Below are positions 23,880-36,070 of a stretch of DNA of 64,000 nucleotides, one piece after another. Location: contig JAQFVV010000999.1 in NCBI GenBank assembly GCA_028023455.1, positions 64,001 through 128,000 of the forward strand, read 5' to 3'. The translations under genes were made by a program, and so were the position numbers. Numbering within the stretch: the first letter of the stretch is position 1; every line of letters starts with the position of its first letter. A model generated the notes under the pieces. The model saw only the letters and a list, made by a program, of their open reading frames with translations, was not told the DNA's origin and searched no databases. The DNA comes from Epiperipatus broadwayi (taxonomy: Eukaryota; Onychophora; Udeonychophora; Euonychophora; Peripatidae).

Positions 23880-24680
23880 CAGCCATCCATATCATTGAAA
23901 ATTAATACAATGTTCATTATAAATTGTCCATTTACTAAATTTCTCTAATAACTACATAAACTCATAAATAGTTATATTCCTATAAAAAATTGACACACAT
24001 TAATAATAATTTCAGTATAAGATTTTAATTGCAGGCACTTTAAATTAATAAATTAAATGAGAAGAATATAACATATTTTGACAAATATATCCATTCAATG
24101 TTAAATATTAACATCAGTTAGATATAGTATGAATAACTAATGTTTTATGTAGCTTATCATTATTTGGAATTTAAAAAAAGCATTTCAAAAACTTTACAGC
24201 ACTAACTAAAAAGAAATTGAGCTTTTAAATATTTTATTCCATTAAACATATTAAATAACTTTTTTCTATTCATAATTTGTGAAAATAAAATTAAATATTA
24301 TTTGCTACAGTGTAAATAATAAATGAGAAACTACAAATAATTTTATATTATAACATTAATAAATAAAATACTATTAATATATTTATCAATAAAATTACAA
24401 GTAAAAATTTGTGCAATAAAAATATAATACTATTTAAAATATTAATAAAACAATACTCAATATAAAACAATGAAATACAGCATAACAATACAAAAAAATA
24501 ATAAAAAAATGCATTACAAAATTATATGATGTAAAAACACTAGTATACTAACAAATTTATAATAATATTCTCTCTAGATTATAGTGTCATCTATTTCACG
24601 AATATATCTGCTAAATTACAAATGAATTAAATGTAACCAATATCTATATTATCATCTTATATATTTTCAATCATTATTGA
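23880..24680. other. unclassified A+T-rich DNA
   Basis: No gene or known repeat recognised. Confidence 0.5.
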
Positions 24681-24689
24681 TTCTCTGCA

Positions 24690-26147
24690 GAAAGAATGTC
24701 TTTAAAATTTAACCCAGTTATTCTGATTACACATTTCATTCATTGAATGTACATATGCTCTTCTACTTCTTTTTCAATCTTTTGGAATTTAATTTCAAAT
24801 TTCCAACTGTCCATCTGTTCTCATCTCTTCTACAAATTTGTCCAGACCAGTTTAACATTAGTTTTTACTTATCCAATGATGTCTGTATTGTTCGGTCATA
24901 CTCTAGCCTGTGCATTCCATTTTGAATCACATTTTGTTAGTCTATTTTTCAGTGAATATTGTCAAATTTCTCTATTGCTCTTTGACTACGGTATCAGAGC
25001 TCATATCCATAAGTAAAAACTGGCAAAATTCCTTTTAATAAAATCATCCCCAAACACATAGGCATATTTCTGTTTAATATTCACCCACTGCTAATAAAGG
25101 CACACCTTTTAAGTTTAATTTTAAAATTACATTGAGTCATTATAATTCAGTCTGATGTAATAATATGGGATATGTAACTGTAATTTTCTGGATTTATCTA
25201 TCAACGAATATTTAAATATCCTGGAAAAAAATCCATTGAATTTTAATGTAGTCTTTTTTTAGCATTCCTTACTTTCATCTTATAATTATTGCACCATTCC
25301 TTGAGGCCATGGGCCATTATTAAGACAAACAATTTTATTATCTACAAAAAATCTATAATGCTTTGATGATAAGGATTACCTTTTACTTTCTTTACTTTCC
25401 ATTGTAATTTATACAATATTGTGCCAAATCTGTTTTAGAATATTTTGGAGATATGGATCCATTCTAACATAGTATCATCTAAATTATTGATTATGCATTT
25501 TGATAACAATTCTTTAGAACCTCCACCCTGTCTCTATGTTTTGATGATTGGATATTTTAATCACTAAAAAAATGTTTAAGGAACTGATTTTTTGTGGTAA
25601 ACAAATCAATAGCAGATCATATTCTCAAGTTTTTTTTTATAACTTTTCTCAATGCTTTCTGTTTTTCATTTTTATATAAACACACTTTAATTCTGCTTGT
25701 TATTTAAGTTGATTAAAATCCAAAGATTGGTTCAGATGAGTTTAAATTACCTTGGAAATATTTTATACAGAACGGATAAAATTCTGATATCCTATTTCTA
25801 ACATTTTATGCATAACTGTTTTAAATGCTGATATTAGTACTGCAATTTTCTGAAAATTTTAAACATCATTAAAATTTAGATCTCTGTTTTTTCTTAGACT
25901 TATCTCTTGATAATTTAGGTCAATTCAGATTTGGTATTAACATTAAAACTTGTTTTTTATACAGCTATTGGGAAGTCTTCAAAACATTTCATGATGCCAC
26001 TCCTCTTATTACTAATATTTCCAACTTTTCTTTTTATTGCAGAAATATGTTACACTTAAATATTGTTTTATTTTTCTTGTATATTTTATATTTATAGCTT
26101 TCTAAGCTAATTCTGACTAGCATATTTTATATCATTAATTTTTTACT
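24690..26147 (-). mobile_element. RTE-like LINE, minus copy of the inverted duplicated block
   Basis: The minus strand near 25,015-24,830 encodes the RTE C-terminal pattern (YGYELWYRSQRAIEKF, then SGQICRRDENRWT), with stops. The upstream part to 26,147 has no clear motif left. It is collinear with the plus-strand copy at 50,749-52,205, starting in both cases with acagtaaa next to a (TA)n tract. This copy lacks the SINE that sits in the other (empty site near 25,230-25,250). Confidence 0.75.
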
Positions 26148-26148
26148 G

Positions 26149-26184
<36 letters not shown>
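26148..26184. repeat. (TA)n microsatellite, left insertion flank
   Basis: A TA run directly before the terminal tgtaacg of the 4.45 kb palindrome. A shorter TA run follows the palindrome at 30,638-30,651. Confidence 0.9.
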
Positions 26185-26187
<3 letters not shown>

Positions 26188-28410
26188 AACGTAATGAGCA
26201 CAGACGTTCGTTACATTGTTTTTTTTTATATTTATTAAACATGAAAGTAAATTAAAAAGTTCGCATTTAAAAAGTTTCTTTAAGAATTAAAAATTGAAAT
26301 TAAATATCATCTTAAACTCGTATATATTAAATCGCACAGATAATGAAAAATTATTAAAATTAAACTTTATTAAAGAAAAAGTATTTTAAAACTAAATTTT
26401 AAAAAGATTTGGAGATAAAATTATATCTTTAAATTTATCTTTAAATATATCTTTGATTTGGAAAACAGGTTAATTAATCAGAAATGGAAATGATTGTTAA
26501 TTAGTTAAATGTAACGAGCCTTGGGCATTTAAATGTAAAAACATCGGTCAGTTAGGAAAACAATAGAAACAAATAGCCAACGAAAGAAATCCATCGGGAA
26601 ATCGGACCTCAGCAAAAGGATCATCACATCGATGAGATAATGCCAAGTCAATCCTTCGAATACGTATAAAAGGAAAATTTGGAAATTATTAATTAGTGAC
26701 TGGATTATGATTATTACGATGTGACAGATAGGTGTTAGTGCAGAGGTGCGGGAGAAGTGATTGAAGAGACGCACAATTCAATCACTTCAGTTTTGCCAAA
26801 GAAAGAAAGAGAAATGAACTATCATTTTCTACATTGAGGACCAACTAAATTGAAAAACCTCCGAATGAATAAATAAAACATCGGCTAAATGTATACCAAT
26901 ATCTTCAGGACGGCGTGGGAATTCCCATTCAAACTTACAAACGACAAATAAAGATGAACTGTTTAAAACCGTAAGAACTTTATAAATAATGAACATTAAA
27001 TTAAAATTTTCTATATTTAAATGATTGCAATACAATCCTATCTGACCAAACTAAATTCTTTATTAATAGTGTTATTTGATGTATTTTTTTTTTATTTATG
27101 TAAAATCATTTCCATTTATTTATTTTTTATTCTTTAAGTTTTTATCATGATTTTTTTGTTTTTCGTTAAATTAATTATATAAATGTTAAACTTAAGTCGG
27201 GTGTGAATGGCTGTATAGATTTGTAAAGTTATATTAGGGGAGGGTAATCTTAGGTTATTTGTGTCGTTGTTAGATTGGGTCAATGGATTGGATATATTGA
27301 TGTAGTTAGTAGATGTAGTCGGAGATTCGCTACTGGCAGAATCGCTTCATACGCCGCACTCTCCCGTTTTGCCTAGGGAAGGAATTATAAGATGCAGAGC
27401 GCAGTTCCTTTCTATGGAGTTTTTTTTTTATTATTGTTCTTCTCGTTGGATAGAAGTAATATTCCTATCTAATGAAAGTCAATATCTTCTCTTAATCTTT
27501 TTGATGCTGCTATATTCCATATTACTTGAATACATCGATGTATCAGATGAATTGATGCCAGTTTGACTGCAAATTTTAGCCTAAGGTTAAATAGGGATAA
27601 AATATTTATTTTCAAATGCAAATGTATGTGGTCTATTTATACTTGACCCTAAATAAAAATGCATTGAATTTAAGTTGTTTATGGACGCTTGCATGGATTG
27701 GTTATCGGTTAGGTATGTTTTGGGTTTTCATATTTGATCAGAATATATAGACATTCGATAAATAATGATACCTTACGGTGAGTATCTAAAATGTATGTAT
27801 TCGGATGTCTTTTAAATCATTGGTGACAATGCAAGTATCTTATGGTGAATACTACTGGGTTACTTATAAATTTCCCTCTGCAATTGCCAGTATCAATGAT
27901 TTTATCTTTTGATCGTTTATGTTTACTTTGGAATGTTTTTGACCGTGTAATCTATGTAACCGATCTATAGCAACATATTAAAACAAGCTTTTATAATCCC
28001 ATCTGTGTGAACTTAATTAAAATGTAAACTGATAATATAATAGAAATTAAAATGTAAATTAAAATCTAAAGTGAAGTTAAAAATAATGTTAAATTTTGAA
28101 ATGTAAAACTAATACTAAAATAATTTTAAATCTTATATATATGTGCATAAATAAATGTTTGTATGTTAATTACTGGCAGTGGCTTATTTTATTCCTCTTA
28201 TAAATATATATATTCTTAGATTATTTTTTAAATCTCTGCTATTCCACTGAGCTAGTGACATGGGCTAACGACCGGAATCAAAATTTAAAAAAAAAATTTT
28301 TTTTTTTTTTACTTACGTATCTGCCTACTTTATACATTTTTCTAGGTTCAAATGTCTAGATGGCGCCCTGTAGTGCAGTTTACGTAAGTCACCTTTTCCG
28401 GATTGTTACA
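26185..28410 (+). repeat. left LTR-like arm of the palindrome
   Basis: 2,226 bp starting TGTAACG and ending TTGTTACA. Near its inner end it holds agctagtgacatgggctaac and an A10/T13 run (28,288-28,310). The arm is noncoding as far as I can see. Confidence 0.75.
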
Positions 28411-28415
28411 ACTGT

Positions 28416-30637
28416 TGTAATGATCCGGAGAAGGTAGACTTAATGTATCTGCACTACAAGGCACCATCTAGGCATTTGAACCTAGAAAAATTTATAAAGT
28501 AGGCAGATACGTAAATAAAAAAAAAAAATTTTTTTTTTTTAAATTTTGATTCCGGTCGTTAGCCCATGTCACTAGCTCAGTGGAATAGCAGAGATTTAAA
28601 AAATAATATAAGAATATATATATAAGAGGAATAAAATAAGCCACTGCCAGTAATTAACATACAAACATTTATTTATGCACATATATATATAAGATTTAAA
28701 ATTATTTTAGTATTAGTTTTACATTTCAAAATTTAACATTATTTTTAACTTTACTTTAGATTTTAATTTACATTTTAATTTCTATTATATTATCAGTTTA
28801 CATTTTAATTAAGTTCGCACAGATGGGATTATAAAAGCTTGTTTTAATATGTTGCTATAGATCGGTTACATAGATTACACGGTCAAAAACATTCCAAAGT
28901 AAACATAAACGATCAAAAGATAAAATCATTGATACTGGCAATTGCAAAGGGAAATTTATAAGTAACCCAGTACTATTCACCATAAGATACTTGCATTGTC
29001 ACCAATGATTTAAAAGACATCCGAATAAATACATTTTAGATACTCACCGTAAGGTATCATTATTTATCGAATATCTATATATTCTGATCAAATATGAAAA
29101 CCCAAAACATACCTAACCGATAACCAATCCATGCAAGCGTCCATAAACAACTTAAATTTAATGCATTTTTATTTAGGGTCAAGTATGAATAGACCACATA
29201 GATTTGCATTTGAAAATAAATATTATATCCCTATTTAACCTTAGGCTAAAATTCGCAGTCAAACTGGCATCAATACATCTGATACATCGATGTATTCAAT
29301 GTAATATGGAATACGGCAGTACCAAAAAGATTAAGAGAAGATATTGACTTTCATTAGATAGGAATATTACTTCTATCCAACGAGAAGAACAATAATAAAA
29401 AAAAACTCCATAGAAAGAAACTGCGCTCTGTGTCTTATAATTCCTTCCCTAGGCAAAACGGGAGAGTGCAGCATATGAAGCGATTCTGCCAGTAGCCAAT
29501 CTCCGACTACATCTACTAACTACATCAATATATCCAATCCATTGACCCAATCTAACAACGACACAAATAACCTAAGATTACCCTCCCCTAATATAACTTT
29601 ACAAATCTATACAGCCATTCATGCCCGACTTAAGTTTAACATTTATATAATTAATTTAACGAAAAACAAAAAAATCATGATAAAAACTTAAAGAATAAAA
29701 AATAAATAAATGGAAATGATTTTACATAAATAAGAAAAAAATACATCAAATAACACTATTAATAAAGAATTTAGTTTGGTCAGATAGGATTCTATTGCAT
29801 TATTTACTAAAAAGTTTTAAAATTTAGAGTTCTTATTGTTTCAAGTGAATATAAAGTTCTTACGATTTTTAAAACGTCCAACTGTATCCGTTGCTTGCCA
29901 TGAACGTGAATTCCCACGCCGTCCTAAAATTGGTATTCTGTTGGCCGATTTATTTATCCATCCAGAGGTTTTTTGCTTTAACTGGTCCTCAATGTAGAAA
30001 AACGATAGTTCATTTCTTTTTCTTTCTTAGTAAAGCCGAAGGGATTGAATCGTGTGTCTTTTTTCAATCCCTTCTCCTTCACTTCCGCACTAACACATAT
30101 CTCTCACATTGTAATAAATCAATAACCACACTAATTAATAATTTCCAAATTTTCCTTTTATACGTATTCGAAGGATTGACTTGGCATTATCTCATCGATG
30201 TGATGATCCTTTCGCTGAGGTCCGATTTCCCGATGGATTTCTTTCATTGGCTATTTGTTTCTATTGTTTCCTATCTGACCGATGTTTTTACATTTAAATG
30301 CCCAAGGCTGGTTTACATTTAACTAATTAACAATCATTTCCATTTCTGATTAATTAACCTGTTTTCCAAATCAAAGATATATTTAAAGATAAATTTAAAG
30401 ATATTATTTTATCTCCAAATCTTTTTAAAATTTAGTTTTAAAATACTTTTTCTTTAATAAAGTTTAATTTTAATAATTTTTCATTATCTGTGCGATTTAA
30501 TATATACGAGTTTAAGATGATATTTAATTTCAATTTTTAATTCTTAAAGAAACTTTTTAAATGCGAACTTTTTAATTTACTTTCATGTTTAATAAATATA
30601 AAAAAAAACAATGTAACGAACATCTGTGCTCGTTACA
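28416..30637 (-). repeat. right LTR-like arm of the palindrome
   Basis: 2,222 bp, starting on the minus strand with TGTAACGAGCACAGATG and ending GATCATTACA. Scattered substitutions and small indels relative to the left arm suggest that the arms have diverged a little since they formed. Confidence 0.75.
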
Positions 30638-30651
30638 ATATATATATATAT

Positions 30652-31800
30652 GCTTTATTTAACTGTCTCAATAAAATCGTTATGGGTTTACTGCTAACTT
30701 TTCTCACAAGTTCTTTATATAGATCATTTTATTAGTAAGTTCACTTATCTTCCTGTTTTCTTTCAATAGAAATCTTATTCAATAAACTATTAATATCACA
30801 AAACAATTTGCAAGTTTTAATTTAAATTTACTGGAATGGTTCTCAAGCATGGGGATATTAATTGGGCATGGTTATTTTTGATAATAATTTGTTTCTGTAG
30901 CTTTCATTAACCTATATTGGAAATGATCTATTCCTGTGTTGTATTTACTAAGAACAATTTGACGTGTGCATTTTTTTTGTAACTTAAAAGACAGTCCAAT
31001 TCATGCATCCCTTTATTTGAATATTCCAATGTCCTTTAATTAATCTTTAGCAAATTTTCAAGGAAAGCTTTTATAATATAAAGTTTTTGGTACTCTTGAG
31101 TTTTTTAATAAACCCAGATGGCAGCCCATATTTTTAATAAATATACAATTTCAGGGTCCTATACAATTTATTTATTAATATTCTTTTACCACATATATAT
31201 GTTCTTTGTTAAATTACCAAATAAAATTAATAAATTGATGGTGAAATTATAGGAAAAGGAATAGTTTGACAAATGCCTTTTTTTAGTGCGATGGTGGTCG
31301 AGAGGTCAGCACGACTGCCTTGCACTTGCAGCTAGTTGCCCGGGTTGCGGGTTCGCGTCCCTGCCAATGCTATGACATTTAAAAAAAAAAGCCTTTTTTT
31401 ATTTTAATTTTTTATTTATGTTATAAGTGGAAGCAATATAATGCGTGAATATTGCATACTTTGTTTTAATTGAGCGTGTTTCGTTTTGTCAATAGTATTT
31501 TGACAAAATTTTCATATGGATCAAAGTTGGGGATTTATTTATGGCTGTAACAGAGATTTATAGTTCATTGAAGGGTGAACAAGATAAATTGGATTTGTCA
31601 ACTAACACTCCCATAGATTCGAACACCAACTTAAAAAAAATCTGCACATCTTTGTTTCATTTTTGTATCAATAAGTTAATGCAAAATAAATATTAATAGA
31701 AAATAAACTGTAAATATTATAATTAATTTTTACCATAATAATTTACTGTTATTAAAACAACTAATAAAAAATAAACTGAAAATATTAAATATGACATTGA
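30652..31800 (-). repeat. flanking part of the inverted duplicated block, copy 1
   Basis: Reverse complement of 45,700-46,640 across most of its length. For example ttgttcttagtaaatacaac on the minus strand is shared. Together with 24,690-26,147 it forms one ancestral unit split at a (TA)n. It may be the 5' part of the LINE, but I could not read an endonuclease or RT in it, so I leave it unclassified. It contains SINE copy 3, absent from the other copy. Confidence 0.7.
31286..31390 (+). mobile_element. tRNA-derived SINE, copy 3
   Basis: The best-preserved copy. A-box region ggtggtcgagaggtcagca, B box gggttcgcgtccc, tail atgacatttaaaaaaaaaa. It is flanked by gccttttttta-type duplications (31,275-31,285 and 31,391-31,402). 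The collinear position in the 45.6-46.6 kb block is empty. Confidence 0.9.
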
Positions 31801-31809
31801 GAGTGGGTA

Positions 31810-33813
31810 TAATTGCTTCAGTATTAAATACTAATAATTATATTATTGCTATTATTATATTATTATTACTAATATTATGATTGATATTATTATTATTATT
31901 ATTTTAAAATGTTTATACTATAAAATAATTTTCATATATAAATGTATTGAAACGGTGTATATCTGTACGCAGTTATACTTGCTTAATGTTGCATTTAATA
32001 TAACCTATCTCCCTTCATATAAATAACTAGTTTAGAAATATCCGCAAACACTTGTAATAGTTACGTGTGTGTGTAAATTTTGATAGCTAAAGGTTAAAAG
32101 CTGATTATTCTAATCAAGTTATCTATATTTTAGGGCAGAAATATACTTAGTTAACTACTTAACAAAGAATAAATATTTTAGTAAAAAAAAATCAAAAGTG
32201 AAATCAATTTACAAGAAAATGTTAAATTGTTTTAAACAATGGAAGAGGGATTGAAAGGCATTAAATAAAGAAATGTGAATGCTGCCTTTTGCTATCTGTG
32301 CATATAATCATCAGAAATGGCTACAGTTTGACACCTTCACATCCTGTATATATTTCAAGTTATTGTAATGAAAAATGTAGTACAATATGCAGGAAACTGA
32401 ATCAGCTGCAGAATAGTATGAGGGAACAGATATTATGATAAAGATCCAAACTCAATCCCATTAAAAGTCAGGAATAGACTCAAGGCAGAAAAAAAAATGT
32501 AACCATGGAAATGCTATTGTTATATGGCTATTAATATTTTGTTATTCTAAGAATATCATAGATTATTTTGACTTTTCTTATAAGCATTACTAAATAAAGT
32601 ATAATCGAGAAGTATTCACCACTCTGCCTGCTAAAAAGCTTAATCTATGATAACCATACCTGTTAGAATGTGCAAGTAGCCAGGCATTGGCATCTCCTAG
32701 GTCATCAGGGGGGGTGTCATCCAAAGAGTTCCATTAAAATGTAGAGAAATATTCATCCACATCTTCCTGTATCAATGCCAATCTGAAGTTCACCATCCAT
32801 CTATAAAGAGAGAGATGTACCAAAACCATCAATGAAGTTGCCAGTAAAAGTTGAATTATGAAAAACCTTTAACTGTTAGTAAACTTATATAAATAATTTC
32901 ACCTAGTCTCAGCCTTATATTTCATACTTCAAAAATTTAACTGTAAATCTGCTGGCTTAATTATTGAAAAAATTAGAACTTTATTTTATTATATTTCTTT
33001 TATGCATTATCTTAAATGATGGGAGAAATTAAAAACTTAAAAACATGTTGTTTACACTTCTTGACTCTCAAAGTCCAAAGGGACAGAGGGAGTCCATATG
33101 ATGCCTAAAACTAAAAGTTTTAAATGTTAAAAGGTAAAAATATAATACACATAAAGTATTTCTTACAGGTTTTTCTACTTACCCCCCCTCCCCCCATTAT
33201 ATCAAGGATATTTATATATTATTTTTTATTATTAAGTAAGAATTAAAGAAAGAATGGCAAATGTATGTTATTTACCTATTTTAAATTTTATGTTGTTTAC
33301 ATATAAAGTATCCCATAGATTATAGATATAATGAAATCTAGATGCTTTGAAGTTAATTTTGTTAAGAATAACCTATATAAATAAATTATTGTCATTTATT
33401 ATTTCATGCACCACTTAACTAATATTCCTTTTTTAATCATGATTTTATATAATGTAATTTCTTTAAGACTGCAGTAATTTGTAATTCAATATTGTTATAA
33501 CTGTACTAATAGTAACAATAATAATCATAGGAATGTGTGTGTTGCATTGTCTATCAATGCAATTTATTGTAAAGCTAAGTAAAACTGCATCCCATGTATA
33601 GAGTTGTCAGTCTATTTAAGATCATTAATTCCCAGGCCATAAAGTATTATTTATTAGATTGTTACTCTTGAAGATTATGAAAATAACTATTGTGACTGGG
33701 CTTAACATATCAAATACTCACTTATTGTTATCTGGGAATGCTCATGGTTTTACATTTAAATGAATTTGTTGATATTAATTATTATGCAGATGGCTTAATA
33801 AATGACTGTTTGT

Positions 33814-33815
<2 letters not shown>
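31810..33815. other. unclassified A+T-rich DNA
   Basis: No gene recognised. A slightly less A+T-rich patch at 32,640-32,860 reads open for short stretches but shows no domain. Confidence 0.5.

Positions 33816-33817
<2 letters not shown>

Positions 33818-33907
<90 letters not shown>
33818..33907. repeat. (TA)n(TG)n compound microsatellite
   Basis: About 70 bp of TA followed by about 20 bp of TG. Open frames through it are artefacts of the repeat. Confidence 0.95.
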
Positions 33908-34009
33908 TCCTGCCATCTAATATGTATAGTTTATGGTCATTTTTATTAATGAATTTCATATATATTTATCTATGGTTCTTGCATCGTAAGGGTCAAACTG
34001 TGTGAGGGC

Positions 34010-34330
34010 AGACCAGATGCCACATGCCCAGGTTTCTAATCCATAGATTATCACCAGTCCGCAGGAGCCAAGATTTCTTGCACACCCAAGTTCTGGATTT
34101 TAGCACATTTATGCTATCTCCTCTTCTATTCACTCTTGGTTAGAAGCAGATACATCTGTTTAACTAGGGCCATCCATTTATCAGTGGTGAACCACCACAT
34201 TCAAATCGAGGAATCGATCATCTTCATTTCTATGCCATTGATCACACTCATTGAGCTAGTACCATAACATCTTCATTAATATTTGTACATCAGCCTCCCG
34301 CTTACATTTGTTAGCAACCCCAAGTAAACT
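34010..34330 (-). pseudogene. possible LINE RT C-terminal fragment
   Basis: The minus strand gives VIIYGLETWACGIWSALTQFD near 34,055-33,990, resembling the YG.ETW block that follows the RT in RTE-like LINEs. The rest is too degraded to place. Confidence 0.35.
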
Positions 34331-34339
34331 GAAAATAAA

Positions 34340-35390
34340 TCTGCCCACATGCACTTACTTGTTAAACCAACATATACATAATCATATGCAGTAAACCTAG
34401 AATAGGCTGATTAATCTGGGAAATTACAATTTAAGAAAACAGGGCATATGATGCTTCTGTAAGCTGCCAATATCTTTAATAGTAGTATGTAACATCCAGC
34501 ATATCATCATCTGATGCATGCAAGCTTTTCTCTTAAGTATATCTATTTGTATAAATAAACTTAGTGTTATTAATTTAAAATTGGAGTGGGAACTATCTGT
34601 TAATCAATTATCTTCAGAAACACATCCCTTCTTTTAATTAGCATCTTCTTAGCTTCATAATTCATAATATAATATTCATTTTAAAAGGTCTCATGGACAG
34701 ATTTAACCCTAAAACCAGGGTACTTAATACCAGATAAATAAACTCATGTATTACTTAGGAGTGCAGACACTCTATTGGGTGGTATGGTATAAATAACCCT
34801 GAGAAAAAGAGGCTTCATTCAAACCCTGAGCTATGTTGAAGTATATAAAGAGGGAAGGTTATGTGACAGCAAGGATGTTAATTAGAGGGTTGAGAGTAGA
34901 AAGTCTAGGTAGAGGATTTATGTATGAACATGGAAATCATCCTATGTCTGCTGGTTGAAATTCCCTGCTTGGTCTTTCGGTCTTGTTGATTGATTATACA
35001 AAACTTGACCATTACTATATATATAATATTTAAAGTTTTCATGGTTATATGATGTAATTAAATTATTTTTGGGTAAAACCATGTATTGTTTTATATAATA
35101 GAAAATAATAGACAGTTTTTTCCCAAGAAATAATTTATCTATCTATCTATCTATATGTATGTGTGTTTTGTAAGGAACTATATATTTGCTATTCAATAAA
35201 CAATACATAGTCTATTTTAATCATTGTTTATCGACAAAAGTGAGTTAAATATTTTCTTTATCATATGTTTTAAAAGAACAATGACCTATTACATTAAATA
35301 CATATGGATAATCTCAGATCCAAAGGTTAAAAGCCATATTTTTATTCAATTATACATTTTCAGGGGCATAGTTTTTCCATAACCTTAATG
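34340..35390. other. unclassified DNA with a short (TATC)n run
   Basis: A tetranucleotide run lies at 35,129-35,152. I see no gene or element signature. Confidence 0.5.
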
Positions 35391-35394
35391 AATA

Positions 35395-36003
35395 TGTTTT
35401 ACCACTAAACATCACATGATCACTATATCATACTAGCACATAATTGTTGTGTACAAGCCTTCTGGCATCCATTGATTGCTCTTGTTAGCACAAGATGGCA
35501 CTACTATATGGAGAGTTGCTTTGTTTTGAATTGTTTAATAACAATTATGTGCTAGTATGAGATAGTGATCATGTGATGTTTAGTGGTTTAACACCAATTG
35601 CCTAATAGGATAGTGGTGGCTATGGTTGTTAAAGAGCCAAAGACACTAAAATGTATGGGTGCTGAATTGAGTTCCGACCCATATGACTATATAAGCTATT
35701 GAGCTTGGATTGAAAATATTAATTGTGTTTTCAATTTATTTCTCATAGTTTTGTAGTTAAATAGAGATAAAAGGTCGCTGCAGAAGGGTTGGTTGCATTA
35801 GATCCTAAGATCTAGGTGCAGTGCTCTCAGATCCAAGGCTCCTCACTGATGAAGGCCACAAACCAGAAACTAGTCTGGGGATATTGGATGAGTAGGCACT
35901 AGATAGGAATTTTATGTACAAGCCTGTTGACATCCATTGATTGTTCTTGTTAGCACAAGATGGCACTACTATATGGAGAGTTTTGATTTGTTTTGAATTG
36001 TTG
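35395..36003 (+). mobile_element. PLE-2 terminal-repeat (pLTR) fragment
   Basis: It contains a 42 nt inverted repeat with one mismatch (35,407-35,448 with 35,540-35,581). It also has an ~85 bp direct repeat (35,451-35,535 and 35,916-36,003; gtacaagcct...catccattgattg) and a hammerhead motif between the direct repeats. The same sequence lies 3' of the GIY-YIG frames in the inverted PLE-2 pair at 40.7-42.9 kb, which is why I assign it to that element. No coding part is present here. Confidence 0.75.
35831..35889 (+). ncRNA. type I hammerhead ribozyme motif (PLE-2)
   Basis: In order: atccaa (35,831-35,836) pairs perfectly with ttggat (35,884-35,889) as outer stem I. tcctca (35,840-35,845) pairs with tgggga (35,876-35,881, one G.U) as inner stem I. 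CTGATGA (35,846-35,852) is core 1. agg...cca (35,853-35,865) is a very short stem II with an A.A mismatch at its base. GAAA (35,866-35,869) is core 2. actagt (35,869-35,874) is a palindromic stem III, then C35875 is the expected cleavage position (GUC). Such minimal stem III forms are thought to work best as dimers. Hammerhead motifs in PLE terminal repeats are established knowledge. Activity of this copy is inference, and the weak stem II is the main doubt. Confidence 0.65.
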
Positions 36004-36009
36004 AATATT

Positions 36010-36037
36010 TTTTACTTGTAATATATTAAAAAATATC

Positions 36038-36070
<33 letters not shown>

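Larger units (their letters stand above)
26185..30637. mobile_element. 4.45 kb palindromic element (two inverted LTR-like arms)
   Basis: The sequence from 26,185 to 28,410 is the reverse complement of 28,416-30,637 over nearly its whole length. The exception is a diverged block at about 26,830-27,050 versus 29,780-29,990. Outer ends are TGTAACG...CGTTACA. Inner ends are ...TTGTTACA and TGTAATGATC..., separated by 5 bp (actgt). Each arm therefore begins TG and ends CA like an LTR. The terminal ~30 bp of each end is itself a small palindrome. No credible protein is encoded; a frame at 29,891-30,322 has no homologue I know and overlaps the diverged block. The element could be two LTRs joined tail to tail, or a foldback element. 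It sits in a (TA)n tract. Confidence 0.85.

Noticed and set aside
29891-30322. 143-codon frame in the right arm of the palindrome
   Set aside because: The matching region of the left arm is broken and diverged, the translation has no recognisable domain, and the start would be a TTG. Treated as a chance frame.
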